DNA from: JAGLSB01 sp023135955
Lineage (GTDB): Bacteria; Bacteroidota; Bacteroidia; Bacteroidales; GCA-2748055
Length of the DNA: 16,591 bases
Assembly (NCBI GenBank): GCA_030673645.1
Contig: DAOVIO010000087.1
Span: 1-16,591, forward strand
Direction of reading: 5' to 3'
This document shows, one piece after another, positions 13,971 through 16,591 of this stretch. The position numbers were made by a program, and so were the translations under genes. The notes below the pieces were generated by a model. The model saw only the letters and a program-made list of their open reading frames with translations. It was not told the DNA's origin and ran no database searches. Position 1 is the first letter of the stretch, and every line of letters begins with the position of its first letter.

Positions 13971-15325
13971 TGAAGCTTTGGGAAAAAGGCATAAAAACAA
14001 AGGATATTATTCTTGAATTTACAGCTGGAAAAGACCGGGTTTTGGATCTTCAGCTGGCAAAGGAAGATGTAATTGCTTCAATGGCTCATGCCGAGATGTT
14101 GGGAGCGGTAAATTTACTATCTAAAGCTGAAACAAATGATTTAATTTGCACATTGCTAGATATATATAAGTCTATTGAAAAGGGTGACTTTGAAATTGAG
14201 ACCGGTATGGAGGACATTCATTCACAAGTAGAAAAAATTCTTACAGAAAAGCTGGGAGACACCGGCAAAAAGGTCCATACAGCGCGCTCAAGGAACGATC
14301 AGGTTATAACAGATCTTAAACTTTATTACAGATCTGAAATTATTTCTATCGTTGAGAAGTTGCAAATGTTGGTAGAAAAACTTCTTTCTAAAAGCGATGA
14401 AAATGCAAATGTAGAGATTCCCGGATATACACATTTTCAGGCAGCTATGCCATCTAGTTTTGGATTGTGGTTTGGGGCTTATGCAGAATCTCTGACAGAA
14501 GATTTACAACTGTTATCAGGAACGTTCAGATATATAAATCAAAACCCATTAGGATCTGCAGCAGGATATGGCTCATCCTTTCCCATTGATAGACAAATTA
14601 CCACTGATCTGCTGGAATTCGAAGATCTACACATTAATTCGGTAAATGCTCAACTTTCAAGAGGGAAGTCCGAGAAATTAATGATGTCGGGAATATCTGG
14701 AATTGCCGGAAGCCTTTCGAAAATGGCTATGGACATGGTTCTGTTCTTAAATCAAAATTTTAATTTAATGAGTTTGAAAGATGAGTTTACTACAGGCTCT
14801 TCCATTATGCCTCACAAAAAAAATCCGGATGTATTGGAGCTTGTCAGAGCTAAAGCAAACAGAATTCAATCGAAGGAAGCGGAAGTATTAGCGGTGATTA
14901 ATAATCTACCATCTGGTTATCATCGCGATTTTCAATTGCTGAAAGAAATATGTTTTCCGGCAATAAATGACATGAATCAGCTTCTTCAGATAATGACGCT
15001 GGTAATCGATAATGTTGAAATGAAAAGCATTGACAGGATAGAAGATAAATACAAATATCTTGGCACTGTTGATGCAATAAACGAGAAAGTAATAAAGGGA
15101 GTTCCTTTTCGAGATGCATACAAAGAGGTTGCTGATGAGATTAGAGATGGAAAGTATGAATCTGGGCAAAAGTTTGAGCATAGCCATATCGGTAGTATTG
15201 GAAATACAGGTAATGATAGAATTCGCGAGAAGCTTAAAAAAGAAATTGCATATTTTCAGCCGGAAAAGTATTCCAGTTTTAATTCCCGCTTTATTCAAAA
15301 GATGAAAAAGAAATGTAATGTCTGA
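13970..15325 (+). CDS. argH: Argininosuccinate lyase
   Basis: A 451-residue member of the fumarase/aspartase superfamily that splits argininosuccinate to arginine and fumarate. Conserved regions: HTARSRNDQ (103-111), GYTHFQ (152-157) with the catalytic His, and the signature loop GSSIMPHKKNP (276-286) with the catalytic serine. The N-terminus MKLWEKG lacks the GGRF that follows MKLW in most homologues, which I believe is usual in Bacteroidota. Length is normal. ATG overlaps the argE stop (TAATG) and its own end overlaps proB by 8 bp, so argE, argH and proB are likely coupled in translation. Confidence 0.97.
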   Translation: MKLWEKGIKTKDIILEFTAGKDRVLDLQLAKEDVIASMAHAEMLGAVNLLSKAETNDLICTLLDIYKSIEKGDFEIETGMEDIHSQVEKILTEKLGDTGKKVHTARSRNDQVITDLKLYYRSEIISIVEKLQMLVEKLLSKSDENANVEIPGYTHFQAAMPSSFGLWFGAYAESLTEDLQLLSGTFRYINQNPLGSAAGYGSSFPIDRQITTDLLEFEDLHINSVNAQLSRGKSEKLMMSGISGIAGSLSKMAMDMVLFLNQNFNLMSLKDEFTTGSSIMPHKKNPDVLELVRAKANRIQSKEAEVLAVINNLPSGYHRDFQLLKEICFPAINDMNQLLQIMTLVIDNVEMKSIDRIEDKYKYLGTVDAINEKVIKGVPFRDAYKEVADEIRDGKYESGQKFEHSHIGSIGNTGNDRIREKLKKEIAYFQPEKYSSFNSRFIQKMKKKCNV

Positions 15326-16121
15326 TCGAAAACAAATACTTAATAAAAAGAGGATCGTTATTAAAGTTGGCTCCTCTTCACTTACTCACTCAAACGGAAA
15401 ACTGAATCTTCTGCGGATTGAAAAGTTGACAGGCGTAATAACTTATTTACACAATCAGGGCAAAGAGGTAGTGCTGGTTTCCTCAGGAGCAATAGCAACA
15501 GGAGCAGGAAAGGTAGGCGTGGAGAAGAAGCCATCCGATAAGATAAAAAAACAGGCTCTTGCTGCGATTGGACAGGCAGAACTGATTAAAATATATGAAA
15601 AGTTTTTTGAGGAATATAACAAAACGGTTGCACAGTTATTATTAACGCGGGATGGAATTGAAAATACCAGTAGAAGAAGAAACGCCAGGAATACTCTTAA
15701 GGAATTGTTAAAAATGAAAGTTATTCCAATTGTCAATGAAAATGATACCGTAAGTACAGATGAAATTGAGTTTGGAGATAACGATATTCTTTCGGCAATG
15801 GTTAGCTCTCTTATCAATGCCGATTTACTGATAATTTTAAGTGATATAGACGGCGTTTTTACAGGCGATCCGCAAACAGATAAAGATGCAAAGCTTATAT
15901 CAAAACTAACAATTGAGGATGAAGATTTGAAGAAATTCATTTTTGAAAGCGAATCATCTTTTGGAACCGGGGGGATGGCATCAAAATTAGCAGCCGGTAG
16001 ACATTGCCTTGAGAATGGTATTGATATGGTTATAGCGAATGGTAACAGCCCTTCAATTATTTATAATGTTCTGGAAGGGAAGGAAGTGGGAACTTATTTT
16101 GAGAAAAGTGATGGGAAGTGA
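15318..16121 (+). CDS. proB: Glutamate 5-kinase, short form without PUA domain
   Basis: A 267-residue amino-acid-kinase-fold enzyme that phosphorylates glutamate, the first step to proline. Seen in order: VIKVGSSSL (14-22), VSSGAIATGAG (54-64), VNENDTVSTDEIEFGDND (139-156) for glutamate binding, LSDIDGVFTGDP (174-185), and GTGGMASKLAAGR (216-228) for ATP. It ends just after the kinase fold; the E. coli enzyme is about 367 residues with a C-terminal PUA domain. No frameshift is evident: the 192 bp after its stop show no PUA-like reading frame. It overlaps argH by 8 bp. Feedback by proline resides in the kinase domain in known enzymes, so it may still be regulated. Confidence 0.95.
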   Translation: MSDRKQILNKKRIVIKVGSSSLTHSNGKLNLLRIEKLTGVITYLHNQGKEVVLVSSGAIATGAGKVGVEKKPSDKIKKQALAAIGQAELIKIYEKFFEEYNKTVAQLLLTRDGIENTSRRRNARNTLKELLKMKVIPIVNENDTVSTDEIEFGDNDILSAMVSSLINADLLIILSDIDGVFTGDPQTDKDAKLISKLTIEDEDLKKFIFESESSFGTGGMASKLAAGRHCLENGIDMVIANGNSPSIIYNVLEGKEVGTYFEKSDGK

Positions 16122-16313
16122 GTAATAGTGGTAGAGCTTATTAGTTAGACTGGACATTAAACAAACAAAACACCTTAATAGGGCCAGGAATTAGAAAAAA
16201 ATTCCAGGTTATAGCATTGCATGTTGATGATGAGGTGGGGTTTAAGACTAAACTGGAAATAGCTATTCAAGAATAAGTTTAGTCGTATTTTATAATCGGA
16301 TCAAGAAAACACT
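16122..16313 (+). other. Non-coding proB-proA gap with two inverted repeats
   Basis: This 192-bp stretch is the only long gap in the operon and holds no convincing gene. Two possible RNA hairpins are visible. In the first, GGAATT (16187-16192) pairs with AATTCC (16200-16205), extended by two C-G pairs across one mismatch (16184-16208). In the second, GACTAAACT (16246-16254) pairs perfectly with AGTTTAGTC (16276-16284) around a 21-nt loop, followed by GTATTTTAT. The second could act as a weak terminator or attenuator ahead of proA. No clean TAnnTTTG promoter is present; the closest is TAAGTTTA at 16274-16281, inside the second hairpin. Confidence 0.4.
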
Positions 16314-16591
16314 ATGGAAGAACTTATATTAATAGGACAAAAGGCAAAAAAGGCAGCCAAAAGCTTAGGAAGCGCATCTTCTTCAAAGAAGAATACCGCC
16401 CTGGAATTAGCAGCTAAGAATCTTGTAGAATGTTCGGCAGAAATACTCCTAGCTAACGAAACGGACATCGAAAACGCAAAAATTAGTGGATTAAAGGGTG
16501 CTATCGTTGACCGTCTAATTCTAAATAAAGAAAGAATCGAATCCATTGCAGAAGGCCTAACTCAGTTAGTTAGTCTTGATGATCCAGTTGG
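16314..16591 (+). CDS. proA: Gamma-glutamyl phosphate reductase, N-terminal part (cut by window end)
   Basis: The first 92 codons of glutamate-5-semialdehyde dehydrogenase, which reduces the ProB product with NADPH to glutamate semialdehyde. Visible family features are the N-terminal helix EELILIGQKAKKAAKSL, the stretch ILLANETDIENAK, and the conserved LKGAIVDRLILNKERIESIA followed by LVSLDDPV. The catalytic cysteine lies beyond the window. It follows proB after a 192-bp gap with inverted repeats, so it may be transcribed from proB or from its own promoter. Confidence 0.93.
   Translation, partial: MEELILIGQKAKKAAKSLGSASSSKKNTALELAAKNLVECSAEILLANETDIENAKISGLKGAIVDRLILNKERIESIAEGLTQLVSLDDPV

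Noticed and set aside
15455..15940. 161-residue minus-strand reading frame inside proB
   Set aside because: It is antisense to a well-conserved proB with full motifs, is Ser/Ile-rich low-complexity in character and has no family signature.
1..16591. CRISPR array, insertion sequence, phage genes, tRNA or rRNA
   Set aside because: No regular direct repeats with spacers, no transposase or integrase reading frame, and no cloverleaf or rRNA-like sequence was seen in the gaps.

Overview
The window looks like an ordinary chromosomal segment of an AT-rich Bacteroidota bacterium. The evidence is promoter motifs of the TAnnTTTG type, start sites without clear Shine-Dalgarno sequences, an ATP synthase cluster led by a bactofilin and AtpZ and lacking atpD/atpC, an AtpB with a long His-rich N-terminus behind a signal peptide, and an ArgR-GNAT-ArgG arginine cluster of the Bacteroidota kind. 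I cannot fix the order; Marinilabiliales/Bacteroidales-like or Cytophagales-like are both plausible.

Region 1 (1-228) is a non-coding leader with a weak terminator-like hairpin, a perfect 18-bp palindrome and a promoter. Region 2 (229-6250, + strand) is one operon: bactofilin, atpZ, a small 4-TM protein in the atpI position, atpB, atpE, atpF, atpH, atpA and atpG. It encodes all of F0 plus alpha, gamma and delta of F1; beta and epsilon must be encoded elsewhere. A strong intrinsic-terminator-like hairpin sits directly after atpE, where it could raise c-subunit mRNA over the downstream genes. An AT-only palindrome (one G-C pair per arm) separates the converging atpG and carB.

Region 3 (6295-9507, - strand) is a stand-alone carbamoyl-phosphate synthase large chain. 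By eye it resembles the animal CAD/CPS1 type more than the E. coli type, including a Trp in its allosteric domain where E. coli has a UMP-binding Lys. It diverges from region 4 across a 206-bp gap with two back-to-back promoters and two tandem ARG-box-like operators spaced 21 bp apart.

Region 4 (9714-16591, + strand) is a merged arginine/proline biosynthesis operon: argR, a GNAT acyltransferase (probable N-acylglutamate synthase), argG, proC, an ArgE-type M20 deacylase, argH, proB and the start of proA. proC/argE, argE/argH and argH/proB overlap by 4, 1 and 8 bp. argB, argC, argD and a transcarbamylase gene are not in the window; they may lie past proA or elsewhere. In this reading carB supplies carbamoyl phosphate for citrulline, ArgG/ArgH turn citrulline into arginine, ProB/ProA/ProC draw on the same glutamate pool for proline, and ArgR represses the set through the operators at the divergent gap.

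I see no mobile elements, CRISPR arrays, phage genes or RNA genes. The most interesting points are the CPS1-like allosteric site of CarB beside an N-acylglutamate synthase candidate, the hairpin after atpE, and the merged arg/pro operon.
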